Shown: piece after piece, positions 24,641 to 33,198 of the stretch
Layout of the letters: every line of letters starts with the position of its first letter
Position numbering within the stretch: position 1 is the stretch's first letter
Assembly (NCBI GenBank): GCA_031276965.1
Contig: JAISMC010000101.1
Span: 1 to 38,683 of the forward strand
DNA length: 38,683 bases
Origin: Treponema sp.
Lineage (GTDB): Bacteria; Spirochaetota; Spirochaetia; Treponematales; Breznakiellaceae
Reading direction: 5' to 3'
Notes under the pieces: generated by a model
The model's input: the letters and a program-made list of their open reading frames with translations, nothing else
What the model was told of the DNA's origin: nothing
Databases searched by the model: none
Made by a program: the position numbers and the translations under genes

Positions 24641-26464
24641 ATGACTGTAAATGATCTTAAACATTCAGATTTGAAAAAGTGGGTTGAGGAGGCGGCTGCC
24701 CTCATGGGTCCCGATTCGGTGGAGATCTGCGACGGTTCGCAGGCCGAATATGACCGGATGATCAAAATCACCCTCGATGCGGGGCTTGCCACTCCCCTTA
24801 AACAGCGGCCCAATAGTTTTCTGTTCCGTTCGGATCCCTCCGACGTGGCGCGGGTGGAAAACCGTACCTACATTGCCAGTGAAAAGGAAAGCGACGCGGG
24901 GCCCACCAACAACTGGATAGACACGGCGGAGCTGAAAAAGACCATGACCGGACTGTACCGGGGCAGCATGAAGGGCAGGACCATGTACGTGATCCCCTTC
25001 TCCATGGGCCCGGTGGGTTCCGATATTGCCAAAATTGGCGTGCAGATTACCGACAGTCCCTACGTGGTGGTAAACATGCACATCATGACCAGAGTAGGAA
25101 CCAGGGTCCTGGAGGTGCTGGGAGACAGCGGCTTTTTTGTGCCCTGCTATCATTCGGTGGGAAAACCCCTGGGGCCCGGCGAGAAAGACAACGGCAAGTG
25201 GCCCTGCGCGCCTATCGACAACAAGTACATCAGCCATTTCCCCGAAACCAGGGAGATCTGGTCCTACGGTTCGGGCTACGGCGGCAACGCCCTCCTTGGC
25301 AAGAAGTGCCTGGCGCTGCGTATCGCATCGGTGTTGGCCAGAGACGAAGGCTGGCTTGCCGAACACATGCTGATTCTCAAGATCACCAATCCCCAAGGTG
25401 AAGTGAAGTACATCACCGGCGCCTTCCCCTCGGCCTGCGGAAAAACGAACCTGGCCATGCTTATCCCCACCCTCCCCGGCTGGAAGGTTCAGACCGTGGG
25501 CGACGACATTGCCTGGATGAAGTTCGGCGCCGACGGCAGGCTCTATGCGATCAACCCCGAGGCGGGTTTCTTCGGCGTAGCGCCGGGAACCAACAATGAT
25601 TCCAACTTCAATGCGATGGAATCGATCAAGCGGAACACGATCTTTACCAACTGCGGCCTCACCGAAGACGGCGACATCTGGTGGGAGCAGATAGGCCGCG
25701 GCGCGCCGGGCAAAGAGATCATCGACTGGAAGGGACAGAAACGGCCCGCCCCCCAGACCGACAAGAGTCCCAAGGGGGAGGAAATTGCCCACCCCAACGC
25801 CCGGTTCACCGCCCCTGCACGGCAGTGTCCGGTCATTGCCCCGGAATGGGAGGACCCCAGGGGAGTGCCGATCAGCGCCTTCCTCTTCGGCGGCCGGCGG
25901 CCCAGTACCATCCCCCTGGTAAACCAGAGCAAGAACTGGATCCACGGGGTCTTCATGGGTTCCATCACGGGGTCGGAAGTAACCGCCGCGGTGATATCCG
26001 ACCAGGTGGGACAGGTCCGGCGGGACCCCTTCGCCATGCTGCCCTTTTGCGGCTACCACATGGGGGACTACTTCAAACACTGGATCAAAATAGGCCGGAC
26101 CCATGACGAGTCAAAGCTCCCCAAGATCTTTTTTGTCAACTGGTTCCGTAAAGACAGGGACGGCAGGTTTATATGGCCCGGGTACGGCGAGAACAGCCGG
26201 GTCCTGGCCTGGATCTTCGACCGCTGCGACAACAAAGATAACTTTGTGGAAACCGCCATCGGCAAGCTCCCCAAACCCGGCGCCATCGAGACTCCCAAGG
26301 GGGTCAGCGAGGAAGCGATGAAAGAAATTACCTCGGTGGACACCGAAGGCTGGAAAAAGGAAATCGCCGATGTCCGGCAGAATCACTATCCCAAGTTCGG
26401 GGACAGGCTGCCGAAAGAGTTATACGCGGAACTGGACGCCATCGAGCAGAGGCTCAACGCATAG
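24641..26464 (+). CDS. pckG: Phosphoenolpyruvate carboxykinase (GTP)
   Basis: A 607-aa GTP-type PEPCK interconverting oxaloacetate and PEP; in fermenting anaerobes it often runs toward oxaloacetate. The PEPCK P-loop is [10 protein letters not shown] (261-270), followed by VGDDIAWM and [14 protein letters not shown] with metal-binding Asp residues; [13 protein letters not shown] and [14 protein letters not shown] are further GTP-family blocks. Full length. AAGGAG lies 6-7 nt before the ATG. The gene stands alone and ends just before the second 118-bp repeat. Confidence 0.97.
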   Translation: MTVNDLKHSDLKKWVEEAAALMGPDSVEICDGSQAEYDRMIKITLDAGLATPLKQRPNSFLFRSDPSDVARVENRTYIASEKESDAGPTNNWIDTAELKKTMTGLYRGSMKGRTMYVIPFSMGPVGSDIAKIGVQITDSPYVVVNMHIMTRVGTRVLEVLGDSGFFVPCYHSVGKPLGPGEKDNGKWPCAPIDNKYISHFPETREIWSYGSGYGGNALLGKKCLALRIASVLARDEGWLAEHMLILKITNPQGEVKYITGAFPSACGKTNLAMLIPTLPGWKVQTVGDDIAWMKFGADGRLYAINPEAGFFGVAPGTNNDSNFNAMESIKRNTIFTNCGLTEDGDIWWEQIGRGAPGKEIIDWKGQKRPAPQTDKSPKGEEIAHPNARFTAPARQCPVIAPEWEDPRGVPISAFLFGGRRPSTIPLVNQSKNWIHGVFMGSITGSEVTAAVISDQVGQVRRDPFAMLPFCGYHMGDYFKHWIKIGRTHDESKLPKIFFVNWFRKDRDGRFIWPGYGENSRVLAWIFDRCDNKDNFVETAIGKLPKPGAIETPKGVSEEAMKEITSVDTEGWKKEIADVRQNHYPKFGDRLPKELYAELDAIEQRLNA

Positions 26465-26535
26465 CCGGCGGCCCGATAGCTTGGGCATGGCGCGGCGTAT
26501 CCCGCCGTATCCGGTTTTGCCTGTTATCACCTTTG

Positions 26536-26653
26536 TTTATTCGAAAGTCTGGTTTAATACCCCGGAGCTCTGCTCCGGCTCAAATAGCGTAACGCATACA
26601 AAAAATTGGTATTAAACCAGACGGTATTATAAACTTCCTATCGAACGAGCCTC
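26536..26653. repeat. 118-bp inverted repeat, copy 2
   Basis: Exact reverse complement, by eye, of 1-118. It holds the same 15-bp terminal inverted pair and inner 7-bp hairpin. It begins 72 nt after the pckG stop. Another perfect palindrome, CCGCGGAGC-TCT-GCTCCGCGG (26682-26702), follows closely and shares the GGAGC/GCTCC core. Confidence 0.9.
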
Positions 26654-26726
26654 CGGTCAAACCAACGCAGCGCCTAAGATACCGCGGAGCTCTGCTCCGC
26701 GGAGGCTCATTTCTACCCCTGTACCA

Positions 26727-26919
26727 AGCTTGTTCATAAAACGCGGGACGCCCAGGGCAAGACGCGGAAGGTCTATGACCAGCCGGCCACGCCCTATGAA
26801 CGGCTTCTGGCGCGGGAGGACGTCAGTGAGGAAGCGAAGAAGCGGCTGAACATCGTCCGCCTCCGGACGCGGTGGACCGGGCGCTTGACCAGCTCTTGCA
26901 AACCGCGCAAAGATACTGA
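26727..26919 (+). pseudogene. Transposase (integrase-type) C-terminal remnant
   Basis: Reading from 26727 gives LVHKTRDAQGKTRKVYDQPA and then TPYERLLAREDVSEEAKKRLN, which resembles the C-terminal tail of rve-type integrase transposases (the TPYxRLL...VSEE pattern). Near 26870 the frame breaks: the likely continuation DAVDRALDQLLQTAQRY-stop lies in another frame and ends at 26919. No catalytic domain remains. Recognition is from tail patterns only, so the IS family is uncertain. Confidence 0.6.
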
Positions 26920-26933
26920 CAGGCAAACCCATG

Positions 26934-26994
26934 GTCAGATTTTTGACGTGAGATTTTTCCGCTTTTCGGTCAGATTTTTACATGAGGCTCCACG
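26934..26994. mobile_element. IS-end-like repeats
   Basis: GGTCAGATTTTTGACGTGAG (from 26934) and GGTCAGATTTTTACATGAGG (from 26970) are two near-copies in tandem directly after the dead transposase tail. Paired motifs of this sort are common transposase-binding sites at the ends of integrase-type elements. They lie just outside the DUF4230 gene's 3' end. Confidence 0.5.
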
Positions 26995-27001
26995 TAAGCT
27001 C

Positions 27002-27658
27002 TCAGAAATCGTCTTCGCCAGGAGGAATTTCGGAGACATCGGGCCAAATAAAGACGATCCGGCAGTCCTTGAGGGCCTGAAGCCCCCGGAACATGGCGCT
27101 AAACTGCTCCTCCAGAGAAGTCCGGGCCATGTCAAAAACGGCGCCGTCTTCCTGGACCTGTTCTTCCACTATCGCCTTTTGGCCGGCGGTAAAATCAATA
27201 TACTCTTGAAGTTTAATCTGATTAAAAATATTGAAGGTCTGATCGTAAACCTTGGTGGTTTCTTCATGGATCTGATGGGAAAGTATCCTTACCGGAGGCA
27301 GGATAACCTGCACTGTATCGTCAGTTTGATCGATCCGGATATCCCTGCCGTCAATACCCAGCTTCAGGGTCCCATCGTAGACTACCAGGTATTTCTTGGT
27401 GGTGAGGGGTATATTCCAGCCCCGGATAGCGAAACGGTTCTCGCTTTCCGCAACCCTGGTATACCGGTACACCAAGCTGACATATTCGGAGACCGGGAGC
27501 ACCTCTTTCACCATGGTTCTGGCGGATTCTTCCTGCCTGGAGCTTATTCCAAAAGGAGTCTTCCCCAATAATACACCGGTAACAACAAGCAAACCTGCGG
27601 CAAAGAGAATAAAACCGGTAAAGGCAAGCGCTGTCCCCAGGGAAGAACCTTTTTTCAT
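27002..27658 (-). CDS. DUF4230 family membrane-anchored protein
   Basis: A 218-aa protein with one N-terminal membrane helix (ALAFTGFILFAAGLLVVTGVLLG), then a domain whose blocks match DUF4230: VLPVSEYVSLVYRYTRVAESE, KKYLVVYDGTLKLGIDGRDI, VQVILPPVRILSHQI and an acidic C-terminal tail. Function is unknown. I use the start at 27658 rather than an in-frame upstream ATG at 27742, because it directly precedes the membrane helix and TATAAC ends 7 nt before it. Confidence 0.75.
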   Translation of the reverse strand: MKKGSSLGTALAFTGFILFAAGLLVVTGVLLGKTPFGISSRQEESARTMVKEVLPVSEYVSLVYRYTRVAESENRFAIRGWNIPLTTKKYLVVYDGTLKLGIDGRDIRIDQTDDTVQVILPPVRILSHQIHEETTKVYDQTFNIFNQIKLQEYIDFTAGQKAIVEEQVQEDGAVFDMARTSLEEQFSAMFRGLQALKDCRIVFIWPDVSEIPPGEDDF

Positions 27659-27782
27659 ACCTGCTGTTATAACCCCATTTGACCGGTCCCGTAAGCTTCG
27701 TTCCTCCGGGCAGGGCCGGCAGGTTTTACCCTTTAAGTCCAATTACCGCATTGATCGTCAAGGTAAATGTTTCTCTAAAGTT

Positions 27783-27855
27783 TAGCGGCAATTGGACTTG
27801 AACCAATGACCGAACGGATATGAGCCGTTTGCTCTACCAACTGAGCTATGCCGCC
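27783..27855 (-). tRNA. tRNA with CAU anticodon (Met elongator or Ile2)
   Basis: The minus strand folds as a complete 73-nt cloverleaf. Its acceptor 5' strand is GGCGGCA with a final G-U closing pair, the D-arm is GCTC-AGTTGGTAGA-GC, the anticodon stem is AACGG/CCGTT with loop CTCATAT, and the T-arm is ATTGG-TTCAAGT-CCAAT. The anticodon is CAT. The anticodon stem lacks the three G-C pairs of initiator tRNA. Elongator Met and lysidine-modified Ile2 cannot be separated by eye. CCA is not encoded. Confidence 0.92.
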
Positions 27856-27933
27856 AAGCGGCCATATGGCCGCGTTAAATCTCCCTTCTCCCCGGCGCCA
27901 GCCGCAGGCTGATGCCGCCAAGCGGCCGTATGG
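27848..27933. repeat. 22-bp direct repeat next to the tRNA
   Basis: ATGCCGCCAAGCGGCC[A/G]TATGG occurs at 27848-27869, where it includes the first 8 nt of the tRNA gene, and again at 27912-27933, with one mismatch. The sequence from the second copy to the SRP RNA (27934-28131) shows no gene I can support. Confidence 0.6.
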
Positions 27934-28131
27934 AAGCAGCGCTTCCTTCCGGCGCTGAAACAGCGTATCAAAACCAAAGGGGGTTTGTCAATTACGCAAC
28001 AAACATGCTGTCCTTGATGGTCCGGATAGCGGCCGGCTCCCCCAGACCCGGCGGCTGTTCCGTCCGGCGCCGGGGCGTCAAGGATAGGCCCTCTAGTGTA
28101 AAGTTCCAGGATATAGTACTATGGAGACGCT

Positions 28132-28250
28132 CCGCCGCCAGGAACCATGCGAGCGGACGCCGCCCAACCCCGTCAGGTCCGGAAGGAAGCAGCGGTAAGC
28201 GGTTGTCCGCTGCGCCGTGGCGCCGGGTTTTGGCCTGTTCTGGCGGCGGG
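28132..28250 (+). ncRNA. ffs: Signal recognition particle RNA (small bacterial type)
   Basis: The SRP core GTCAGGTCCGGAAGGAAGCAGC at about 28172-28193 carries the GGAA tetraloop and the Ffh-binding symmetric and asymmetric loops. Flanking arms pair: AGCGGAC (28152-28158) with GTCCGCT (28205-28211), and a 10-bp terminal stem CCGCCGCCAG (28132-28141) with CTGGCGGCGG (28240-28249). The result is a single long hairpin of ~118 nt without an Alu domain. A T-run follows at 28252, so the terminal stem may double as terminator. Exact ends are estimates. Confidence 0.9.
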
Positions 28251-28409
28251 GTTTTTACTGCGGGGGTTTTCCGTATCTTTTTCTTCTTCATCGTTCGGCT
28301 TGTGCGGGTTACGCTGCCCCGGTTCTCTTATTATTAAGTCAGGAGTCTGCGCATAAAGAAATCATGTCCCGTTTGCCGGGGTTTTTCAACGCTAAGAGAG
28401 GAAACAAAG

Positions 28410-30500
28410 ATGGGAACCCAAATGGAAGCGAATCATTTACGGCCTGTTATTCATGTTGTGGAAGATAAGTGCGTTAACTGCCACCGCTGTATTATGGTGT
28501 GTCCCGCCAAGATGTGTAACAACGGCGCAGGCAGCATTGTGGATCATCACAGCGAGCTTTGCATCGGATGCGGCGAATGTATCAGCGCCTGTACCCACAA
28601 GGCCCGTATCGGCCTCGATGATTTTGACGGCTTTATGGAGGACCTGAAAAACGGGACCAACATCATCGCCATCGTAGCCCCTGCTTCCGCCGCCAGTTTT
28701 GAGGGGAAGTACCTCAACCTCAACGGTTTCCTCAAGTCCCTGGGGGTTCAGGGCATATTCGATGTCAGCTTTGGGGCGGAACTGACGATAAAGTCCTATC
28801 TTCATCACATAAAGAAAAACAAACCCCGTACCGTCATAGCCCAGCCCTGTCCCGCTCTGGTTACCTTTATCGAGATGTACCGGCCCGAGCTTCTCCCCTA
28901 TCTGGCGCCCGCGGACAGCCCCATGATGCATACCATGAAGATGATCAAACGGTACTATCCCAAGTACAAGAACCATAAAATAGCGGCCATATCTCCCTGC
29001 TATGCGAAAAGGCGGGAATTCGACGCCTGCGGCATGGGGGACTACAACGTTACCTTTAACTCTATCCAGCAGTACCTGGACAGCAAGGGGGATACGGTGT
29101 CCCATTACCCTGAGGCGGATTACGATAACCCCTCGGCGGAACGGGCGGTTCTCTTTTCCAGCCCCGGAGGGCTCATGCGTACCGTGGGGCGCTACGATCC
29201 TGAAGTACACGCCCATACCCGGAAAATCGAAGGTTCCCCCGAGGTGTACCATTATTTTGCCCATCTTTCCAAGGCTATTCAAAGGGGAAGCGCCCCTGTT
29301 TATCCGCTCATCGACTGCCTTAACTGCCACATGGGCTGCAACGGCGGCGCCGGTACGGGAAACCGGGGTAAAAATCTTGACGATGTTGAATACCTGGTAG
29401 AAAAGCGGGCCAGGGAAGTAAAAGAAAAGTACCGGCCCAGGGGATTCGCAAAGCTCTTCCGCAAAAACAAGATCGAAAAAATCCTTAACGCCCATTGGGA
29501 AGAGGGGCTCTATACCCGTTCTTATGTTAACCGGTCCGCGGTTTTTAAGGAGCGGATCATAGTCCCATCCCAGGCGGATATTGACGCCATGTTTGTAACC
29601 ATGCACAAGACCGAACCGGAGGATATCCTTAACTGCGGGGCCTGCGGATACCGGAGCTGTGAACAGATGGCGGTAGCCATCATCAACGGGCTTAACAAAC
29701 GGGAAAACTGCCAGTATTACAAGGAATTTGAAAAGAATGTGCACAATGAACGAAAGATGAAAGATACGGTAAACACGGTTTTGGATCATGTCCTTGAGGA
29801 AATGGATAAGAGTATTGAAGGGATAAGCAGCCTCTCCGAAGAGATAAGTTCCGCCGCGGAATATGTTCTTTCTTCGTCGTCTACCATAGAAGAGATGGTA
29901 AAAAACATCCGCCTAATAGACACCTCCCTGGATCATAACGCCGCCACGGTTCTTAAGCTGAATGAATCATCCGCGGAAGGCAAAAAGCGGATGGCTAAAA
30001 TAGGGGAACTTATCGGTGAAGTTTCCTCCCAGGCCGAATCCCTCATCCAGTCCTGCCTGGTCATCGGCGACATCGCGGATCAGACCAGCATTCTGGGGAT
30101 GAACGCGGCCATTGAAGCGGCCCATGCGGGAGAAGCCGTAGGCAGGGGTTTTGCGGTGGTCGCCGGAGAGATACGGAAACTGGCGGACAATTCAGGCCGC
30201 CAGGCCAAGGAAATTTCCGAGAGTCTCAAGAATATCAAAGCCCTGATCATCAGCTCCCTGGAATCGTCGGACAATGCCCAGGCCCAGTTTGATTCCATCG
30301 TATCCCTTATAGATGCGGTGAAAAACGAGGCGGTAAACATAAAGGACGCCATGGACGCCCAGAACAGCGGGGGAAACCAGGTAATAAATTCCCTGAACGA
30401 GATAAACAATCTGATTGTCAAAATCAGGGATGAATCGGCGGGCCTCAGATCTTCGGGAGAGACCATCGTCAAGGACATACATTCCCTCAAGGCCATATAG
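28410..30500 (+). CDS. [FeFe]-hydrogenase-like H2 sensor fused to a chemoreceptor signalling domain
   Basis: A 696-aa soluble protein. Residues 21-31 and 51-61 form a 2x[4Fe-4S] ferredoxin domain. The H-cluster domain (~80-350) has the three Cys motifs in reduced form: QPCPAL (C147), SPCYAK (C197) and [11 protein letters not shown] (C306 and C310). The Cys that normally donates protons in TSCCP is a Pro. A [4Fe-4S] domain of C-x2-C-x4-C-x16-C type follows (C409, C412, C417, C434). Residues ~455-696 are a coiled coil with the MCP hairpin tip [20 protein letters not shown]. No membrane segment exists, so it is a cytoplasmic receptor. The likely role is H2 or redox sensing for chemotaxis; no maturation genes are nearby. 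GAGAGG precedes the ATG. Confidence 0.93.
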   Translation: MGTQMEANHLRPVIHVVEDKCVNCHRCIMVCPAKMCNNGAGSIVDHHSELCIGCGECISACTHKARIGLDDFDGFMEDLKNGTNIIAIVAPASAASFEGKYLNLNGFLKSLGVQGIFDVSFGAELTIKSYLHHIKKNKPRTVIAQPCPALVTFIEMYRPELLPYLAPADSPMMHTMKMIKRYYPKYKNHKIAAISPCYAKRREFDACGMGDYNVTFNSIQQYLDSKGDTVSHYPEADYDNPSAERAVLFSSPGGLMRTVGRYDPEVHAHTRKIEGSPEVYHYFAHLSKAIQRGSAPVYPLIDCLNCHMGCNGGAGTGNRGKNLDDVEYLVEKRAREVKEKYRPRGFAKLFRKNKIEKILNAHWEEGLYTRSYVNRSAVFKERIIVPSQADIDAMFVTMHKTEPEDILNCGACGYRSCEQMAVAIINGLNKRENCQYYKEFEKNVHNERKMKDTVNTVLDHVLEEMDKSIEGISSLSEEISSAAEYVLSSSSTIEEMVKNIRLIDTSLDHNAATVLKLNESSAEGKKRMAKIGELIGEVSSQAESLIQSCLVIGDIADQTSILGMNAAIEAAHAGEAVGRGFAVVAGEIRKLADNSGRQAKEISESLKNIKALIISSLESSDNAQAQFDSIVSLIDAVKNEAVNIKDAMDAQNSGGNQVINSLNEINNLIVKIRDESAGLRSSGETIVKDIHSLKAI

Positions 30501-30516
30501 GGGTCTGTCCCGTGGC

Positions 30517-30545
30517 TTACAAAGAAGCGCCCTTCCGGGTATACT
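30517..30545 (+). promoter_or_regulatory. Promoter of dnaX (leaderless)
   Basis: TTACAA (30517-30522), a 17-bp spacer and TATACT (30540-30545), then 6 nt to the dnaX ATG. No ribosome-binding site is present. Confidence 0.65.
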
Positions 30546-30551
30546 TAAACC

Positions 30552-32219
30552 ATGGCAGAAGAAGCGAGCGCCGGCAAAAAATTTGAGGTTACCGCCACCC
30601 GCCGCCGTCCCAAAACTTTTGACGAATTGGCGGGACAGGACTTTGTAGCGGCCACCCTCAAAAATTCCATCGAAACCGGCCATATCGCCCACGCCTATCT
30701 TTTCTCCGGCCCCCGGGGCTGCGGTAAAACCAGCGCCGCCCGGATTCTGGCCCGGTCCCTTAACTGCGAAAAGGGCCCCACCGCCGCGCCCTGCGGGCTT
30801 TGTTCCTCCTGCCTGGAAATAAGCCGGGGAGCAAGCCTGGACATCATCGAGATAGACGGAGCCTCCAATACCAGCGTCAACGACGTGCGGCAGATCAAGG
30901 ATGAGGTCCTTTTCCCCCCAAACTCGGGGCGCTACAAGATCTACATCATCGACGAAGTTCACATGCTTTCCAACAGCGCCTTCAACGCCCTCCTTAAAAC
31001 CATCGAGGAACCTCCGCCCTATATCGTTTTTATCTTTGCCACCACCGAGCTTCACAAGGTGCCTGCCACCATCAAGAGCCGGTGCCAGCAGTTCAACTTC
31101 CGGCTTATTCCCATCGAAACTATCCGGGCCATACTGCAGGATACCTGCAAAGAGATGCAGATCCAGGCCGAAGATGAGGCTCTCTTTTGGATTGCCAAGG
31201 AGTCCACCGGCAGCCTCCGGGATGCCTATACCCTCTTTGATCAGGTGGTCTCGTTTTCGGAGGGAACTATCAGGGCGGAGCTGATTCGGGAAAAGCTGGG
31301 CCTGGTGGGGCTGGATAAGCTTAACGCCCTGGCGGAGGCCTGCGCCGCTAACGACGCCGCCGCTTCCCTGGCCATAATAGACGCCGTGCTGGAGGCGGGA
31401 ATTGCCATCGAGCAGTTCGTTATCGATCTGGCGGGGTACTACCGGAGCCTGCTCCTGATTAAAAACGGCGTACTCAGAGAATCCCTTTTGGGGTACGGGG
31501 CGGATCGTTTTTCCGCCAAGCCCCTGGAAAAGCTGGACGCTCTCCGGCTGGAGCAGGCCCTTTCCCTGCTGCTGGATCTCTACCGGAATATACGGTACTC
31601 GGTTTCTCCCCGGTTTGAACTGGAGAATGCGGTATCAAAACTCTGCTGGCTTGACCGCTGGGTTTCTCCGGCGGAACTAAGGGCCGCGGTAACCGAAGTC
31701 CGGGAAATCCTGGGCCGGGAAGGAGGATTAGGCCGCCCTTTAGCCGTGCCGGAACCGGCGGATTATCCGCCGGTTCCGGCTGACGCCGGAGACAGCGGCG
31801 CCAGGGGTAATGCCGTCCCGGCCGGGACAAGCTCCGGCGCTGCCGTGTCCCCGCCGGAGCCCGGTTCGGCGGCTTTCCGTCAGGAGCTGATTGTCCGGCT
31901 CCGTCAGGAACGGGGCATCCTTGCATCGGCCCTGGACGGTTCCCTGCCTTGGGAGTGGGAGGGGGATAAACTGGTCATCCCCGTCAGAGACGCCTTTAAG
32001 ATCCAGCTGCTTCAAAAGGACAAGGCCTTGATAAGCCGTGTTCTGGCGGCCCTTACCGGCAAGGATCCGGTCTTCGAGGTGGTACAGCGGAATGCCGGGG
32101 GAGAATTCCCCGCCGGCGTTTCCCGGGCCCGGACCGGAGAGACGCCGGAATTGTCCCCCCAGGCGGAGCGGGTACGCCGTGTCTTTCAGGGGACCGTAGT
32201 AAAAGACCGTATGGAGTAA
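30552..32219 (+). CDS. dnaX: DNA polymerase III gamma/tau subunit
   Basis: A 555-aa clamp-loader ATPase. Walker A is GPRGCGKTS (53-61), the zinc site is C72/C81/C84/C87 (NCEKG...CGLCSSC), Walker B lies in YIIDEVHMLS, and sensor-1 and arginine-finger blocks follow (FATTELHKVPATIKSRC). A variable Pro/Ala/Gly-rich linker (~385-440) leads to a C-terminal polymerase-contact domain. First gene of dnaX-ybaB-recR. I saw no A-rich slippery site for a short gamma form. A leaderless start is predicted. Confidence 0.96.
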   Translation: MAEEASAGKKFEVTATRRRPKTFDELAGQDFVAATLKNSIETGHIAHAYLFSGPRGCGKTSAARILARSLNCEKGPTAAPCGLCSSCLEISRGASLDIIEIDGASNTSVNDVRQIKDEVLFPPNSGRYKIYIIDEVHMLSNSAFNALLKTIEEPPPYIVFIFATTELHKVPATIKSRCQQFNFRLIPIETIRAILQDTCKEMQIQAEDEALFWIAKESTGSLRDAYTLFDQVVSFSEGTIRAELIREKLGLVGLDKLNALAEACAANDAAASLAIIDAVLEAGIAIEQFVIDLAGYYRSLLLIKNGVLRESLLGYGADRFSAKPLEKLDALRLEQALSLLLDLYRNIRYSVSPRFELENAVSKLCWLDRWVSPAELRAAVTEVREILGREGGLGRPLAVPEPADYPPVPADAGDSGARGNAVPAGTSSGAAVSPPEPGSAAFRQELIVRLRQERGILASALDGSLPWEWEGDKLVIPVRDAFKIQLLQKDKALISRVLAALTGKDPVFEVVQRNAGGEFPAGVSRARTGETPELSPQAERVRRVFQGTVVKDRME

Positions 32220-32221
32220 GG

Positions 32222-32563
32222 ATGAATATAAATCCCTTTGACATTTTTAAAAACGCCCAGAAGATTCAGGAGCAGATGGGTTCCTTTCAGGAGAAGCTGG
32301 GGACCATCTCCGTAACCGGATCCGCAGGAGGCGGCATGGTGGAGCTTGACATCAACGGCCGCCTGGAGGTCCTGGCGGTCCGCATTGCCCCCGAGGCGGC
32401 GGACCCGGAGGATGTGGAGATGCTCCAGGATCTAACGGCGGCGGCCTTTACCAGCGCCATGGAGAAGATAAAAGAAGCTATCAACCGGGAAATGGGGGCC
32501 CTGGCGGGCCTTTCCGGCCTTGGCCTTCCGGGCTTTCCCGGACTTGGGGGCGGGACCTCATGA
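32222..32563 (+). CDS. YbaB/EbfC nucleoid-associated protein
   Basis: A 113-aa DNA-binding protein. FDIFKNAQKIQEQMGSFQEKLG and the central GGMVELDINGRLEVLAVRI match the family, and the Gly/Leu-rich tail is typical. Two nt separate it from the dnaX stop, and its own stop overlaps the recR start. The classic dnaX-ybaB-recR order supports a role in chromosome maintenance. Confidence 0.94.
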   Translation: MNINPFDIFKNAQKIQEQMGSFQEKLGTISVTGSAGGGMVELDINGRLEVLAVRIAPEAADPEDVEMLQDLTAAAFTSAMEKIKEAINREMGALAGLSGLGLPGFPGLGGGTS

Positions 32564-33174
32564 ACGGCGGCGGTTCCGGCCCGGTCCTCAATGCCCTGGA
32601 CCGGCTGGTGGTTCTCCTCTCCAAACTGCCGGGTATAGGCAGGAAGAGCGCCGGCCGTATGGCCTATCATATTCTGGAGAGCGATCCTAACTATGCCCGG
32701 ACCCTGGCGGAGCAGCTGCAGACGCTCCACAGCGCAATACGCCGCTGTTCGATCTGCGGCAGTTTTACCGAAGCCGACCCTTGTCCCATCTGCACCGATC
32801 CGAACCGGGACAGTTTGACCATCTGCGTAGTTGAACGGGCTCAGGATGTGCGGGTTATCGAAGAATCCCGGGAATTCCGGGGCCGTTTCCATGTACTGGG
32901 GGGGCTTATCGCTCCCCTGGAAGGGATAGGACCGGATAAGCTTGCCATTGGGGATCTGCTCAACCGGGTACGCCGGGACGGAGTAAAGGAGGTGATCCTT
33001 GCCATGAATCCCACCGTGGAAGGGGACACCACCGCCCTCTACCTGCAGCGGCAGCTCAAGGACAGCGGCGCCGAAGTTACCCGCCTTGCCTCGGGGCTTC
33101 CCGTGGGGGGAGACCTGGAATACGCCGACCGGCTTACCCTTTCCCGGAGTTTCCGGGGAAGGATGAAACTGTAA
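32560..33174 (+). CDS. recR: Recombination protein RecR
   Basis: A 204-aa protein that acts with RecO/RecF in loading RecA at gaps. It has the helix-hairpin-helix LPGIGRKSAGRMAYHIL, a four-Cys zinc finger (CSICGSFTEADPCPIC, ~66-81) and a Toprim domain (ICVVERAQDVRVIEES; HVLGGLIAPLEGIGPDKL). The ATG overlaps the ybaB stop by 4 nt. Full length. Confidence 0.97.
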   Translation: MNGGGSGPVLNALDRLVVLLSKLPGIGRKSAGRMAYHILESDPNYARTLAEQLQTLHSAIRRCSICGSFTEADPCPICTDPNRDSLTICVVERAQDVRVIEESREFRGRFHVLGGLIAPLEGIGPDKLAIGDLLNRVRRDGVKEVILAMNPTVEGDTTALYLQRQLKDSGAEVTRLASGLPVGGDLEYADRLTLSRSFRGRMKL

Positions 33175-33198
33175 TTTTTGAAGGGCGGTTCGGCCCGG

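Noticed and set aside
24665-26104. A 479-codon open frame on the minus strand
   Set aside because: It lies wholly inside pckG, whose full-length product is unambiguous. The antisense product is His/Gly/Val-rich without motifs, as expected from the complement of GC-rich coding DNA.
26885-27571. A 228-codon plus-strand frame
   Set aside because: It is antisense to the DUF4230 gene and begins in the dead transposase region; no motif was found.
27992-28291. A 99-codon minus-strand frame across the SRP RNA region
   Set aside because: It runs antisense through ffs and has a basic, low-complexity product; the SRP RNA structure explains the sequence better.
28437-29789. A 450-codon open frame on the minus strand
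   Set aside because: It is antisense to the hydrogenase-chemoreceptor, whose iron-sulfur motifs are in the plus frame. It has no recognisable domain.
30552-32219. Programmed frameshift in dnaX
   Set aside because: I looked for an A-rich slippery heptamer with a downstream hairpin in the linker region and saw none.
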